A DNA stretch of 64,000 bases from positions 62,001 to 126,000 of the forward strand of contig NZ_PZYX01000003.1 of NCBI RefSeq assembly GCF_003047285.1. The letters are read 5' to 3'. The notes under the pieces were generated by a model. It ran no database searches. It had not been told where the DNA came from and saw only the letters and a list, made by a program, of their open reading frames with translations. Position 1 is the stretch's first letter, and the number at the start of each line of letters is the position of its first letter. Both the position numbers and the translations under genes were made by a program. Below, one piece after another: positions 9,137 through 17,837 of the stretch. Origin of the DNA: Nocardioides allogilvus. Its GTDB lineage: Bacteria > Actinomycetota > Actinomycetes > Propionibacteriales > Nocardioidaceae.

Positions 9137-10349
9137 GCCTGCTGCGGCGAGCCGCCAGCAGGAGCATCGCGACCAGTGCGGCGTACTCGGCGATCGCGGT
9201 GATCACCGTCGCCCAGAGGACGATGTCGTCGATCATCCAGGCCAGCGGCATGAGGACGAACGGCGCCGCCAGCCGGATCCCCCACGCCACCGTGGCGACA
9301 CTGGTGTCGCCGGTTGCCTGCAGCGCTGGCGCGATGATCCGCGTGGCTGCAAGCGGGAGGACAGCGAGCAGCAACGGCATCATCGCCACGGCCGCCGGCC
9401 GGTAGTCCGCGCCCAGCAGGAAGGTGAGAAGGGGTGTGATGACCGGTAGGAGCATGAGCGCCAACACCTGCATCACGACCGCCATCCGCAGGGATCTACT
9501 GATGAGCGGACGTCGACCCGCGCGTGTCAGTGTCTTGGTCCACCGGCTGTAGAGGACCGGCGCGATCATGGCGACCAGCAGGTTGGGACCGACGACCGCC
9601 AACGACGCGACGTTGAAGTGACCAATGTCGATCACGCGGGCGCCGAGACCCTGCATCACGGCGATGGTGGCGAAGATGGCGCCGCTCTGGAACAGTCCTT
9701 GCAGGAAGCTGTGGAAGGACTGCTTGCGCAAAGTCCCCCAGGCTGACCCGTCCACCGGTCGAGCCATCGGCAGCGCGCTGGATCGGTACAGCATCACCGC
9801 CGCGAGCGCCGCCAACAGGCTGGAGGCCGCGAAGCTCACCGCCAGGCTCCACCACCCCATTCCGACACCGACGATCGCCAGCGCCATCAAGGAGATCGGC
9901 GGGAATGCCGACAGCCAGGCGAATCCGGCACCGTCCGTCTGCGTGAGCACGATGCCGCGCAGGAGGGCGTAGAACGTCGTCGCCGCGACCGCGACGGCCA
10001 GCAGGCCAGCCGTGACCAGCACTCCCTGCTCGGCCAGTTCCGACCGGGTGCCGAGGTAGACCGCCGTGATCAGTCCGCCCAGGACCAGGAAGACAGGAAT
10101 GCCGCGCGCGGACCATCTCGACAGGGTCGAGGTAGAGATGAGGCCCTTGTTGATCACGTACACGAAGCCACTCGGTAGCCCGAGGGTGAGCAACGCGACC
10201 TGGACGTCGACCAAGCTCTTGAAGACGGCGTACTCACCCTGCACCGCCGGGCCCGCGAGCCGCGCGAGCGCCGCGATCACCACGAACGAAGACGCTGCCC
10301 CCATCGTCTGGATGACGACATTGAGGATCAGGTTGCGTCGAGCGCTCAT
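9123..10349 (-). CDS. Polysaccharide flippase (Wzx/MOP family)
   Basis: Membrane protein of 408 aa with about twelve hydrophobic helices, matching the MOP superfamily (PST/Wzx) that flips undecaprenyl-linked repeat units to the outer face. The N-terminus NLILNVVIQTMGAASSFVVI with an adjacent GEYAVFKSL resembles the first two helices of O-antigen flippases. It is the last gene of the minus-strand operon and overlaps the upstream acyltransferase gene by four bases. With the Wzy-like and Wzz-like proteins here it completes a Wzx/Wzy export route. Confidence 0.82.
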   Translation of the reverse strand: MSARRNLILNVVIQTMGAASSFVVIAALARLAGPAVQGEYAVFKSLVDVQVALLTLGLPSGFVYVINKGLISTSTLSRWSARGIPVFLVLGGLITAVYLGTRSELAEQGVLVTAGLLAVAVAATTFYALLRGIVLTQTDGAGFAWLSAFPPISLMALAIVGVGMGWWSLAVSFAASSLLAALAAVMLYRSSALPMARPVDGSAWGTLRKQSFHSFLQGLFQSGAIFATIAVMQGLGARVIDIGHFNVASLAVVGPNLLVAMIAPVLYSRWTKTLTRAGRRPLISRSLRMAVVMQVLALMLLPVITPLLTFLLGADYRPAAVAMMPLLLAVLPLAATRIIAPALQATGDTSVATVAWGIRLAAPFVLMPLAWMIDDIVLWATVITAIAEYAALVAMLLLAARRSRLSPA

Positions 10350-10948
10350 CGGCCCTCTCGAAGGCGCTTCACCCGAGCCGGGGCACCTGCCGCGATGGCG
10401 TTCGAGGGGATGTCGCCCAGCACCACCGAGTTGGCCCCGATCACCGCCCCGGCGCCGATCTGCGCCCCTGCGACCACAGCCACACCTCGACCGAGCCAGA
10501 CGTCCGCGGCTATCGAGATGCGATCCGGCTCCATCGGCTGTGCGCGCATGGGAATCCCGTCGAGCGCCGTGCCGTGAGCGGCGTCGCGCACGGAGCAGTA
10601 TTCGCCGATCAGAGCGTCATCACCGATGAAGACCTCGGCGACCGCACTCACGAAGACGCCTTGGGTGAGGGTCGCGCGCGAACCGATCACCAGGCGACCC
10701 CCGCGTGGACAGTCGATCGTGGTGTCCCTGCCGAGGTAGACGTCGTCGCCGAGGTCGATGCCTGAGTGCCAGCCCTGACGGACCCGCAAGCCCTTCTCGA
10801 TCCGCAGTCGCCTGCCACAGCTACCGCCGACTGCCCTGATCGCAGCGCGGGCCAACCCTCCTCGGACACGTGACATGACCTTGGGGGCTGTGGTCGCGGC
10901 CCGGACCAGCGGGTCGCCGATCCTGGACAGGGGCGAGTCGGGGCTCAC
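10346..10948 (-). CDS. Left-handed beta-helix acyltransferase (hexapeptide repeat)
   Basis: A 200-aa acyltransferase of the LbH/WbbJ-like class, probably O-acetylating a sugar in the repeat unit using acetyl-CoA. Hexapeptide repeats of the [LIV]-G-x4 type run from about residue 68 to the end, including IGDDALIGEYCSVRDAAHG and a C-terminal IGAGAVIGANSVVLGDIP. The catalytic His is probably in AAHG. It sits between the methyltransferase gene (6 bp away) and the flippase gene (4-bp overlap). No N-terminal Rossmann domain is visible, which argues against a PglD-type N-acetyltransferase. Confidence 0.82.
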   Translation of the reverse strand: MSPDSPLSRIGDPLVRAATTAPKVMSRVRGGLARAAIRAVGGSCGRRLRIEKGLRVRQGWHSGIDLGDDVYLGRDTTIDCPRGGRLVIGSRATLTQGVFVSAVAEVFIGDDALIGEYCSVRDAAHGTALDGIPMRAQPMEPDRISIAADVWLGRGVAVVAGAQIGAGAVIGANSVVLGDIPSNAIAAGAPARVKRLREGR

Positions 10949-10954
10949 GACAGC

Positions 10955-11635
10955 TCAGGGCTTCTTGATCAGGACCAGGCGATGGCTCAGCAACGGGGGG
11001 ACCGCCGAGAGCATCTTGTACGCCGCGGGCCACCTGCCCACGCGTCGGCCGATGGGCGGAGCCAAGGTGACCCGGCGAACCGTCGCGTCGCCGTCGGGGA
11101 ACAGCTCGCGCAACTCCGGAACGGTCACCTTGCGCACGTCGGGGTTCTTCGGGTTGTTGACCGCAAAGTCGTAGGAGAGCACGGCGCCCCCAGAGGCGGT
11201 CGCGTCCCACATGACCTGGGCAACTTGGCGGCGCAGGTCGTCGTCCAGGATCGAGGACAGCGTCGTCGACTGCAGCACGATGTCGAAGGGCTGCTCGAAG
11301 GTCATCGCCGAGGCGTCACCCTCACGGATCGATGACGCGGCCGGCAGGTGCTGTCGAGCGGCTTCACACCGTTCCGGCAGGAGATCGACACCGTGCAGGT
11401 CAACAGGAGCGACCCCCCACATCAGGAAACGCAGCAGGTTCATCCCGGAGCCGCAACCCACCTCGAGCACGCGCAGTCCCTCGAAGCCCTGCGGCCGCAG
11501 TCCCACCACGAGGTGACGCATGACCGCGTCCCGCTGCTGCAGAGCGAAGAACGCGTCGTTGTGGTGCATGCCGTAGATCGAGCCAGTGGGCTCGCGGCGG
11601 GCATAGCGCGCCTTGATCTGGTCGAGCTCATCCAT
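10955..11635 (-). CDS. Class I SAM-dependent methyltransferase
   Basis: A 226-aa methyltransferase with the SAM-binding motif I LRVLEVGCGSGMNL and an acidic motif II in LHGVDLLPERC. It is likely to methylate a sugar of the polysaccharide or a lipid-linked intermediate, by operon context only. The ATG at 11635 overlaps the end of the upstream UDP-sugar dehydrogenase gene by 8 bp. Longer in-frame starts read through that gene with low-complexity sequence and were rejected. Confidence 0.82.
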   Translation of the reverse strand: MDELDQIKARYARREPTGSIYGMHHNDAFFALQQRDAVMRHLVVGLRPQGFEGLRVLEVGCGSGMNLLRFLMWGVAPVDLHGVDLLPERCEAARQHLPAASSIREGDASAMTFEQPFDIVLQSTTLSSILDDDLRRQVAQVMWDATASGGAVLSYDFAVNNPKNPDVRKVTVPELRELFPDGDATVRRVTLAPPIGRRVGRWPAAYKMLSAVPPLLSHRLVLIKKP

Positions 11636-12923
11636 GACTGGCTCGTCCGATGGTGACCACGAGCTCCGCAGGCAGCGAGAGCGCGAGGGCAGGGCGGCCG
11701 TTGAGCACGAGCTGGACACCCGGGAGGTCAGCCTGGGTGACGTCGGAGTACGCCGCGTGGTCGGTCTGGATGATGGCCGCTTCGGTGGGCTCGCCCAGGT
11801 GATATGGGGTGAAGCCCAGGCCAGCGAGCTCATCGTCTGTGTACATCGGGTCGTGGACCGCCACGACGGCGCCGTGCTCCTCCAGCGACTTCACGACGTC
11901 GAAGACGCCACTGAACGCAGTCTCCTTCACGCCACCACGGTAGGCCGCCCCGAGTACGGCGACGCGCTTGCCGGTGAGAGCGCCCAGCCGATCGCCGAGT
12001 CGGCTGACGGCGTGGGCCGGCATGGCAGCGTTGGCCTCGCGCGCCGCTCGGACCACGGTCGCGCCGGGGTCGCCCGAGAGGTAGAGGCGCGGGTAGACCG
12101 GGATGCAGTGGCCGCCCACGGAGATCCCCGGCTGGTGCAGGTGGCTGTAAGGCTGCGAGTTGGATGCCGCGATCACCTCGTGGACATCGACACCGACCTG
12201 CTCGGCGAACACCGCGAACTGGTTGGCCAGACCGATGTTGACGTCCCGGTAGGTGGTCTCCGCGAGTTTCGCCATCTCGGCCGCCTCGGCCGAGCCCAGG
12301 TCCCAGACTCCGTTGCCGCGTGCGAGGTCCGGGCGCTCATCGAAGGTCAGCACCTGTTGGTAGAAGGCGACTGCCGCTGCGGCGCCCTCAGGACTGAGGG
12401 CACCGACCAGCTTCGGGTACTTGCGCAGGTCCTCGAAGACGCGGCCGGTCAACACGCGTTCCGGGGAGAAGACGACGTGGAACTCCGTCCCCTCGGTCAT
12501 TCCGCTGCCGGCCTCGAGGGCCGGCTTCCAACGCGTCCGGGTGGTGCCGACGGGGAGCGTCGTCTCGTAGATGACAAGGGTGTCGCGCGTGAGGTTGGCC
12601 GCGATGTCGCGGGTGGAACCGTCCATCCAGCCGAAGTCGGGTTGCCCGTCGCGGTCGACGAAGAGCGGGACCACGACGACAACGACGTCGACCTGCGGGA
12701 TCGCGTCGGCATAGCTGGTGGTGGCTGTCAGCCGGCCCGCGGGGACGAGGCGCGCGAGGTAGTCCTCGAGGTGCGCCTCACCGGGGAACGGGGCCCGGCC
12801 CTCGTTGATGGTCGCGACAGTGGGCTCGTGGACGTCGACGCCGATGACGTCGTGGCCGGCATCGGCGAACTGGGCCGCGAGCGGCAGCCCGATCTTTCCG
12901 AGTCCGATGACTGCGATCTTCAC
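11628..12923 (-). CDS. UDP-N-acetylglucosamine 6-dehydrogenase (WbpA/WecC-like)
   Basis: NAD-dependent UDP-sugar dehydrogenase of 431 aa that oxidises C6 of a UDP-HexNAc to a uronic acid in two steps. The Rossmann motif is IAVIGLGKIGLPLA at the N-terminus, the conserved Lys is near residue 219, and the catalytic Cys is Cys273 in GGHCIPVYP. Its neighbours are a WbpB-like oxidoreductase, a WbpE-like aminotransferase and a WbpD-like acetyltransferase. Together they argue for UDP-GlcNAc as substrate (WbpA role) rather than UDP-ManNAc or UDP-glucose. The gene begins 13 bp after the oxidoreductase stop. Confidence 0.85.
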   Translation of the reverse strand: MKIAVIGLGKIGLPLAAQFADAGHDVIGVDVHEPTVATINEGRAPFPGEAHLEDYLARLVPAGRLTATTSYADAIPQVDVVVVVVPLFVDRDGQPDFGWMDGSTRDIAANLTRDTLVIYETTLPVGTTRTRWKPALEAGSGMTEGTEFHVVFSPERVLTGRVFEDLRKYPKLVGALSPEGAAAAVAFYQQVLTFDERPDLARGNGVWDLGSAEAAEMAKLAETTYRDVNIGLANQFAVFAEQVGVDVHEVIAASNSQPYSHLHQPGISVGGHCIPVYPRLYLSGDPGATVVRAAREANAAMPAHAVSRLGDRLGALTGKRVAVLGAAYRGGVKETAFSGVFDVVKSLEEHGAVVAVHDPMYTDDELAGLGFTPYHLGEPTEAAIIQTDHAAYSDVTQADLPGVQLVLNGRPALALSLPAELVVTIGRASHG

Positions 12924-12936
12924 GTGGCTGCCCTCG

Positions 12937-13932
12937 CTAGCTTTCCAGGTCGACGGTACGGCGCTCGCGCGCTGACGTCAGGCACGCTTCGGCGACGCGC
13001 ACCGTCGCCATACCTTCGCGCATGCTGACGACCTCGGCATCGCGGCCGAGAACGGCATCGCGGAAGTTCTCGTGCTGGACGCGCAGGGGCTCACGCTTGG
13101 GGAGGGCGAAGCGCGTCATGTCGCCTTCACTGACACCACGGAACGAGGCGACCTGGCTCCACTCGGTGGGCATGAGGCCGTTCTCGTGGAAGGTCAGGTC
13201 GCCGTGGAGGGTGTCGGCGACGAAGGCGCCGCGCTCGCCGGTGACCACCGTCAGACGCTCCTTCATCGGGGAGAGCCAGTTGACGAGGTGGCTGACCACG
13301 ACGCCGTTGGCCATCGTGCCGGTGACGGAGATGAGGTCCTCGTGCTCACGGCCGCTCTTGTGCGCGGTGCTCGCCGAGACGCTGGCATACGGCGACTGGA
13401 TGACCCATGCCGTGAGGTCGATGTCGTGCGTGGCGAGGTCCTTGACCACACCCACGTCCGCGATCCGGTTGGGGAACGGGCCCTGCCGACGAGTCGCCAC
13501 CTGGTAGATGTCTCCGAGGTCACCGTTGGCCAGGCGCTTGCGCAGTGACAGGAGTGCAGGATTGCAGCGCTCGATGTGCCCGACCGCGTTGACCAGCCCG
13601 GCCTCCTCGAAGGCGGCGACGAGCTGCGCGCACTCCTCGCTGGTCGTCGCCAGCGGCTTCTCGATCAGCGTCGGCACACCGGCCGCAGCCAGCTTGAGGC
13701 CCGCGTCGAGGTGGAAGGCGGTGGGTACGGCGACGACGGCGAGCTCAATGCCGAGCTCGATCAGGGCCTCGACCGAGTCGACGACCTGGGCGCTGCCGGC
13801 GACCCGGTGGACGTCACCGGCGGGATCTGCGACGCCGACCAGATCGACGTCGTCGATCTCGTGCAGCACACGGGCGTGGTTGCGCCCCATCATGCCGAGG
13901 CCGAGCAGGCCTGCACGCAGTGTCGTCATCAC
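12937..13932 (-). CDS. Gfo/Idh/MocA oxidoreductase (WbpB/WlbA-like)
   Basis: A 331-aa NAD-dependent oxidoreductase of the Gfo/Idh/MocA family. The N-terminal Rossmann fold contains LLGLGMMGRNHARVL, the signature EKP with Lys92 follows, and the substrate-domain motif is KDLATHDIDL near residues 164-172. In WlbA/WbpB this enzyme oxidises C3 of UDP-GlcNAcA ahead of transamination, and the next gene upstream encodes a matching aminotransferase. The start is GTG 13932 or ATG 13929, both overlapping the upstream stop. The pathway role is inferred from gene order and family. Confidence 0.83.
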   Translation of the reverse strand: MMTTLRAGLLGLGMMGRNHARVLHEIDDVDLVGVADPAGDVHRVAGSAQVVDSVEALIELGIELAVVAVPTAFHLDAGLKLAAAGVPTLIEKPLATTSEECAQLVAAFEEAGLVNAVGHIERCNPALLSLRKRLANGDLGDIYQVATRRQGPFPNRIADVGVVKDLATHDIDLTAWVIQSPYASVSASTAHKSGREHEDLISVTGTMANGVVVSHLVNWLSPMKERLTVVTGERGAFVADTLHGDLTFHENGLMPTEWSQVASFRGVSEGDMTRFALPKREPLRVQHENFRDAVLGRDAEVVSMREGMATVRVAEACLTSARERRTVDLES

Positions 13933-15023
13933 GCACCTGCCTTCACAAGAGTGTTGACCGCTGTCACGATGCGCTCCAGATCAGCTTGGGAGACCGAGGG
14001 GTGGACCGGGAGCGAGAGGCACTCACGGGCTGCCTGCTCGGTGACCGGCAGGTCGTCGCTGGTGGCGAAGGGCGCCAGCCGGTGGTTGGGGATCGGGTAG
14101 AACATGCCCGAACCAACGGCGTACTCCTCGCGGAGCGCTGCGGCCAGGCCGTCACGATCCTCGGGCACCCGAACGGTGTACTGGTGGTAGACGTGCACGG
14201 CACCGTCGGTGACCGGAGGGGTGACGACACCCTCGAGGTTGTCCGACAAGAAGCGGGCATTGGCCTGACGGGTTGCCGTCCAAGCGTCGACCTTCGTGAG
14301 CTGCACCCGGCCGATGGCCGCGTGGATGTCGGTCATCCGGTTGTTGAGACCGACGACCTCGTTCTCGTACTGCCGCAGCATCCCTTGGTTGCGGTACAGC
14401 CGGATCAGTCGCTCTGTCTCGTCATCAGCCACCGACACCATGCCGCCCTCACCCGACGTCATGTTCTTGGTCGGGTAGAGCGAGAACATCGCGAACTGTC
14501 CGAAGGCACCGACCGGCGTGCCGTCGAGCGAGGCACCGTGGGCCTGGGCCGCGTCCTCGAAGACCGCGATGGAGTGCTTGTCGGCCAGGGCCGCGAAACC
14601 GGACATGTCGGCGGGATGACCGTAGAGGTGCACCGGCATGACGGCCTTGGTGCGCTCGGTGATCCTGGACTCGACGCTGGCCGGGTCGAGGCAGAAGGTG
14701 TCGAGATCGATGTCGGCGAAGACCGGCGTCGCGCCGGTCAGGGCCACCGAGTTGGCAGTCGCGGCGAAGGTGAACGACGGCACGATGACCTCGTCGCCGC
14801 GACCCACCCCGGACGCCAGGAGCCCGACGTGCAGGCCGGACGTGCCGGAGTTGACAGCCACGCACGCGCGGCCGAGACCGAAGTGCTCGGAGTACTCACG
14901 CTCGAACGCCTGGACCTCCGGTCCCTGCGCGATCATGCCGCTGCGCAGCACACGATCGACGGCCTCACGCTCCTCGTCACCGATCAGCGGCTTGGCGGGC
15001 GGGATGAATGCTGCTTCGGTCAC
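13929..15023 (-). CDS. DegT-family aminotransferase (WbpE/WlbC-like)
   Basis: PLP-dependent sugar aminotransferase of 364 aa. Asp157 (FEDAAQAHGA) and Lys186 (LYPTKNMTSGEGGM) are the PLP ligands. Sequence character (AVNSGTSGLHVGLLASGVGRG, PVFADIDLDTFCLD) fits the WbpE/WlbC group that aminates the C3 keto sugar made by WbpB. It overlaps the acetyltransferase gene by 4 bp and the oxidoreductase gene by 1-4 bp. A different DegT aminotransferase begins the opposite operon at 3664, so the locus can make two distinct amino sugars. Confidence 0.86.
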   Translation of the reverse strand: MTEAAFIPPAKPLIGDEEREAVDRVLRSGMIAQGPEVQAFEREYSEHFGLGRACVAVNSGTSGLHVGLLASGVGRGDEVIVPSFTFAATANSVALTGATPVFADIDLDTFCLDPASVESRITERTKAVMPVHLYGHPADMSGFAALADKHSIAVFEDAAQAHGASLDGTPVGAFGQFAMFSLYPTKNMTSGEGGMVSVADDETERLIRLYRNQGMLRQYENEVVGLNNRMTDIHAAIGRVQLTKVDAWTATRQANARFLSDNLEGVVTPPVTDGAVHVYHQYTVRVPEDRDGLAAALREEYAVGSGMFYPIPNHRLAPFATSDDLPVTEQAARECLSLPVHPSVSQADLERIVTAVNTLVKAGA

Positions 15024-15637
15024 GATTCCTCCAGCGCGAGGCCGTCGGGGGTCTCCCGATAGCGCTCGCTTGTCTCAGGGCAGGTCCAGAGTCCGGGTGC
15101 GGACTCCTCAAGGCGTCGGCCGGCGCGGCCGACCCAGCCGATGCGGGTCGCCGGCACACCGGCGACGAGTGCGTGGTCGGGGACGTCCTTGGTGACTACG
15201 GAGCCGGCGCCAACGAGCGCCCACCGGCCGATCCGCAGCGGGGCGACGCAGACCGAACGTGCACCGATCGCAGCACCGTCGCCAATGACCACCCCGACGG
15301 GTTCCCAGTCGGCCGCCGACTTCGGGCTGCCGTCGACGGAGACCGCACGAGGGTAAGTGTCGTTGGTGAGGACCACGGCGGGGCCGATGAACACTCCATG
15401 ACCGAGGGCAGCGGGTTCGTAGACGAGGGCGTAGTTCTGCACCTTGCAGTTGTCGCCGAGTTCGACCCCGGCACCGATGTAGGCACCGCGTCCGATGACG
15501 CAGTCCTGGCCGAGGATCGCATCTTCGCGGACCTGGGCCAGGTGCCAGACGGTGGTGCCGTCGCCGAGCACGGCGTTCTCAGCCACATCCGCCGAGGGCT
15601 GCACGCGTGCTGTGTGGGTGCCCACGTCAGAGGTCAC
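15020..15637 (-). CDS. Hexapeptide N-acetyltransferase (WbpD/WlbB-like)
   Basis: A 205-aa left-handed beta-helix acetyltransferase. Repeats run through LGDGTTVWHLAQVREDAILG, IGRGAYIGAGVELGDNCKVQ, and IGDGAAIGARSVCVAPLRIG, then DHALVAGVPATRIGWVGRAG, which is characteristic of WbpD/WlbB. The family N-acetylates the 3-amino group to give UDP-GlcNAc3NAcA. A C-terminal tail with CPETSERY may be a small metal-binding or dimer element. The GTG at 15637 overlaps the upstream Wzz-like gene by 11 bp. A longer frame exists but overlaps that gene heavily. Confidence 0.85.
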   Translation of the reverse strand: MTSDVGTHTARVQPSADVAENAVLGDGTTVWHLAQVREDAILGQDCVIGRGAYIGAGVELGDNCKVQNYALVYEPAALGHGVFIGPAVVLTNDTYPRAVSVDGSPKSAADWEPVGVVIGDGAAIGARSVCVAPLRIGRWALVGAGSVVTKDVPDHALVAGVPATRIGWVGRAGRRLEESAPGLWTCPETSERYRETPDGLALEES

Positions 15638-16265
15638 GCGCGTCCGCGGAGCTCGCCGCCGCCCGTGCAGCGCGCCGCTCACGCCGAAGCGTCTCGCGCA
15701 GCATGACGATGACGAGACCCAGACCGAGGCCAAGGATCAGCGAGAGCACGATGTTGGGCAGGTAGGAGCGAGGCGTCTCCCCGGGGACGTCCGCCTCATC
15801 GATGACGGTCACGCGGACCTGGGCCGAGGTGTTGTCGCCCACTGCCTCGAGGTCCTCGATGACACCCGGCACCACCTCTGCGTAAGCGGCGGCGACGTCG
15901 CGCACCCGCTCGGCGTCAGGGCCCGTGGCGGTGATGCGGATGACGACCGTGCCGGAGATGGCTTCGGCAACGACCGTTGCGTCGAGATCCCCGCCCAGTG
16001 CCTCTGCCACCTTGTCGGCGACGACGTCACCCGATGCGGCCGAGACATAGCTCGCGACACGCTGAGCAGCGATGGCGTTGCGCTGGTAGAGCTCTTCGGG
16101 ATCATCGGTGTTCGCGCTCGTCGCGACGAACAGGTCGGTGCTGGAGGAGTAGACCGGGGTAGAGTTCAGCACCGGGATGAACGACAGCGTCACTGCTGCC
16201 ACCAGAATCCCGAGGATGATCTTCCAGCCGCCCTTGAGGGCTGCGAGGTAGTCACTGAGCAGCAC
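15627..16265 (-). CDS. Wzz-like chain-length determinant / polysaccharide co-polymerase
   Basis: A 212-aa inner-membrane protein with two transmembrane segments (about residues 14-34 and 167-188) bracketing an extracytoplasmic domain, the Wzz/YveK/CapA topology that sets polymer length. The N-terminal cytoplasmic stretch is very short and no tyrosine-kinase domain is attached. No BY-kinase gene is seen in the locus. It is the first gene of the minus-strand operon and is divergent from the O-antigen ligase-like gene, so the operon promoter should lie in 16266-16457. Confidence 0.82.
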   Translation of the reverse strand: MLLSDYLAALKGGWKIILGILVAAVTLSFIPVLNSTPVYSSSTDLFVATSANTDDPEELYQRNAIAAQRVASYVSAASGDVVADKVAEALGGDLDATVVAEAISGTVVIRITATGPDAERVRDVAAAYAEVVPGVIEDLEAVGDNTSAQVRVTVIDEADVPGETPRSYLPNIVLSLILGLGLGLVIVMLRETLRRERRAARAAASSADARDL

Positions 16266-16457
16266 GAGTGTTCATTCCGATCGATCGAGGTCGGCTCGCA
16301 GTGTAGCCGTGGCGAGCCACGGCGCCGGTATCGGCCAGACCGGCCGCAGGGGCGGCGCCTGACCATGCGGACACCCTGGCTGCGGGTACGGTTCGCGCAG
16401 GGTTCGGTCCGGCCGGGCCGTGTCAGGCAAGGAAGCAGAGCGTCAGGTGCAGGTCAC

Positions 16458-17837
16458 GTGAATTCGGCAGCGGGAACTGATCCCGCCGCCCCACCGACTC
16501 CCGATGAGGAGCCGGCCGGGCCGGTGGCCACGTCGTCGTCCCAACCTCGGTCCCTACGTCGGTTCGCCCCTGCGGGAACGCCCGCGCGAGCCGGGTCGTG
16601 GCGAGGCACCTTGTGGTCGCTGGTGCTGGCTCTGGACTTCTTCTTCGTCTCCTCACCCCTGGTCTTCGAACCAGTCTTCGACAACTCGCTGCGGCGTGCA
16701 GTGCTGTGCACGACCATTGCCTGCGTCCTGTCGCTTCCCTGGCTCCGCTTGCCACGCATCCCGTGGTCCGTGGCGGTCTTCCTCGCTTTCGCGTTCGCCT
16801 CGTGCTTCTGGTCGATCAACCAGGCTTTCACCGTGCACTTCTCGGGTCTCTATGTCGTCCTGGCTGTCCTCGGGGTCGTGGTCGCATGCAACGTCGAAAC
16901 TCGCGCGCTCACCCACGGGGTGATGCTCGGGGCGGCGGTCGTCGTCGTCACGTCGATCTACGCGTTCTGGGCGAAGATGCCGGGCGCAGCGGTTCCACCC
17001 GGTTCGTCGGGATACCTGGCCGGGGTCGGCACCAACCGCAACATCCTCGCTTACGCGATGATCATCGCCTTCGCGCTTGCGGTGAGCTTCGTCCCGAGAA
17101 GCAGGGCACTGAGGGCCGGATGGACGGCAGCCCTGTTGCTGATCGTGTCGGGGATCATTTTGGCTGAATCGGCCACCGGAATCGCCGCACTCGCTGCGCT
17201 CAGCGCGATCGCCCTCGTGCTCGGCGCTCGCGACCATCTCGCGTCCCTGGGCAGGCAACCGGGGCGGAGGTACTGGCTCGGGATCGGTGCCATGTTGACG
17301 ACCCTCAGCGCGGTGAGCATCGGGTGGTACGAATCCCTGCACCGTGACATCCAGCGCGACCTGTCCATCACCGGCCGTGTCCAGATCTGGGAAGCGGCCT
17401 GGAGCGCCAGTGCTATGAGGGTGCGGGTGATCGGTGACGGGTGGGGGAGCGTGTGGCCGCATCCGTGGCGTCCCGCGCCTCCCAATGGGGCGTTCGACGA
17501 GATCGTCCTGCGGGTGGGCCATACGGTCGCCCACGGTCACAACTCGGCCATGGATCTCGTGCCCGAGCTCGGCGTCGTCGGAGTGGGCCTGTTCGCGCTC
17601 GTGTACCTGCAGACGGTGGCACGTGCGCTGCGCCAACGGCGCGGACTGACCACTCCCGCCGCTCGGGAGCGAGGGCGCTTGGGGATCCTGGGCGTTGCCG
17701 GGCTGCTGCTGGCAGGAGTCACCGAGCCGATCTCCGTCGTCCCACTGGGCTTCTTCGTCGCCGTACTGATCGCCGCGCACCTCTACCCGGGCAGAACCGC
17801 CCAGTCCCCGCGCTCCGTCGACGCTCAGGTGTCCTGA
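16458..17837 (+). CDS. O-antigen ligase / Wzy_C-domain polymerase
   Basis: Membrane protein of about 459 aa with roughly eleven helices and the Wzy_C (O-antigen ligase) signature. The signature includes a large extracytoplasmic loop with Arg-rich and His motifs (SITGRVQIWEAAW, VAHGHNSAMDLVPELGVVG). Such proteins either polymerise repeat units or attach glycans to an acceptor. The N-terminal 60 residues are polar and Pro-rich. GTG 16458 is chosen for its spacing to an AGGTGCAGG stretch; ATG 16365 is possible and would add 31 residues. Its 3' end overlaps the convergent dehydratase gene by 13 bp. Confidence 0.75.
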   Translation: MNSAAGTDPAAPPTPDEEPAGPVATSSSQPRSLRRFAPAGTPARAGSWRGTLWSLVLALDFFFVSSPLVFEPVFDNSLRRAVLCTTIACVLSLPWLRLPRIPWSVAVFLAFAFASCFWSINQAFTVHFSGLYVVLAVLGVVVACNVETRALTHGVMLGAAVVVVTSIYAFWAKMPGAAVPPGSSGYLAGVGTNRNILAYAMIIAFALAVSFVPRSRALRAGWTAALLLIVSGIILAESATGIAALAALSAIALVLGARDHLASLGRQPGRRYWLGIGAMLTTLSAVSIGWYESLHRDIQRDLSITGRVQIWEAAWSASAMRVRVIGDGWGSVWPHPWRPAPPNGAFDEIVLRVGHTVAHGHNSAMDLVPELGVVGVGLFALVYLQTVARALRQRRGLTTPAARERGRLGILGVAGLLLAGVTEPISVVPLGFFVAVLIAAHLYPGRTAQSPRSVDAQVS

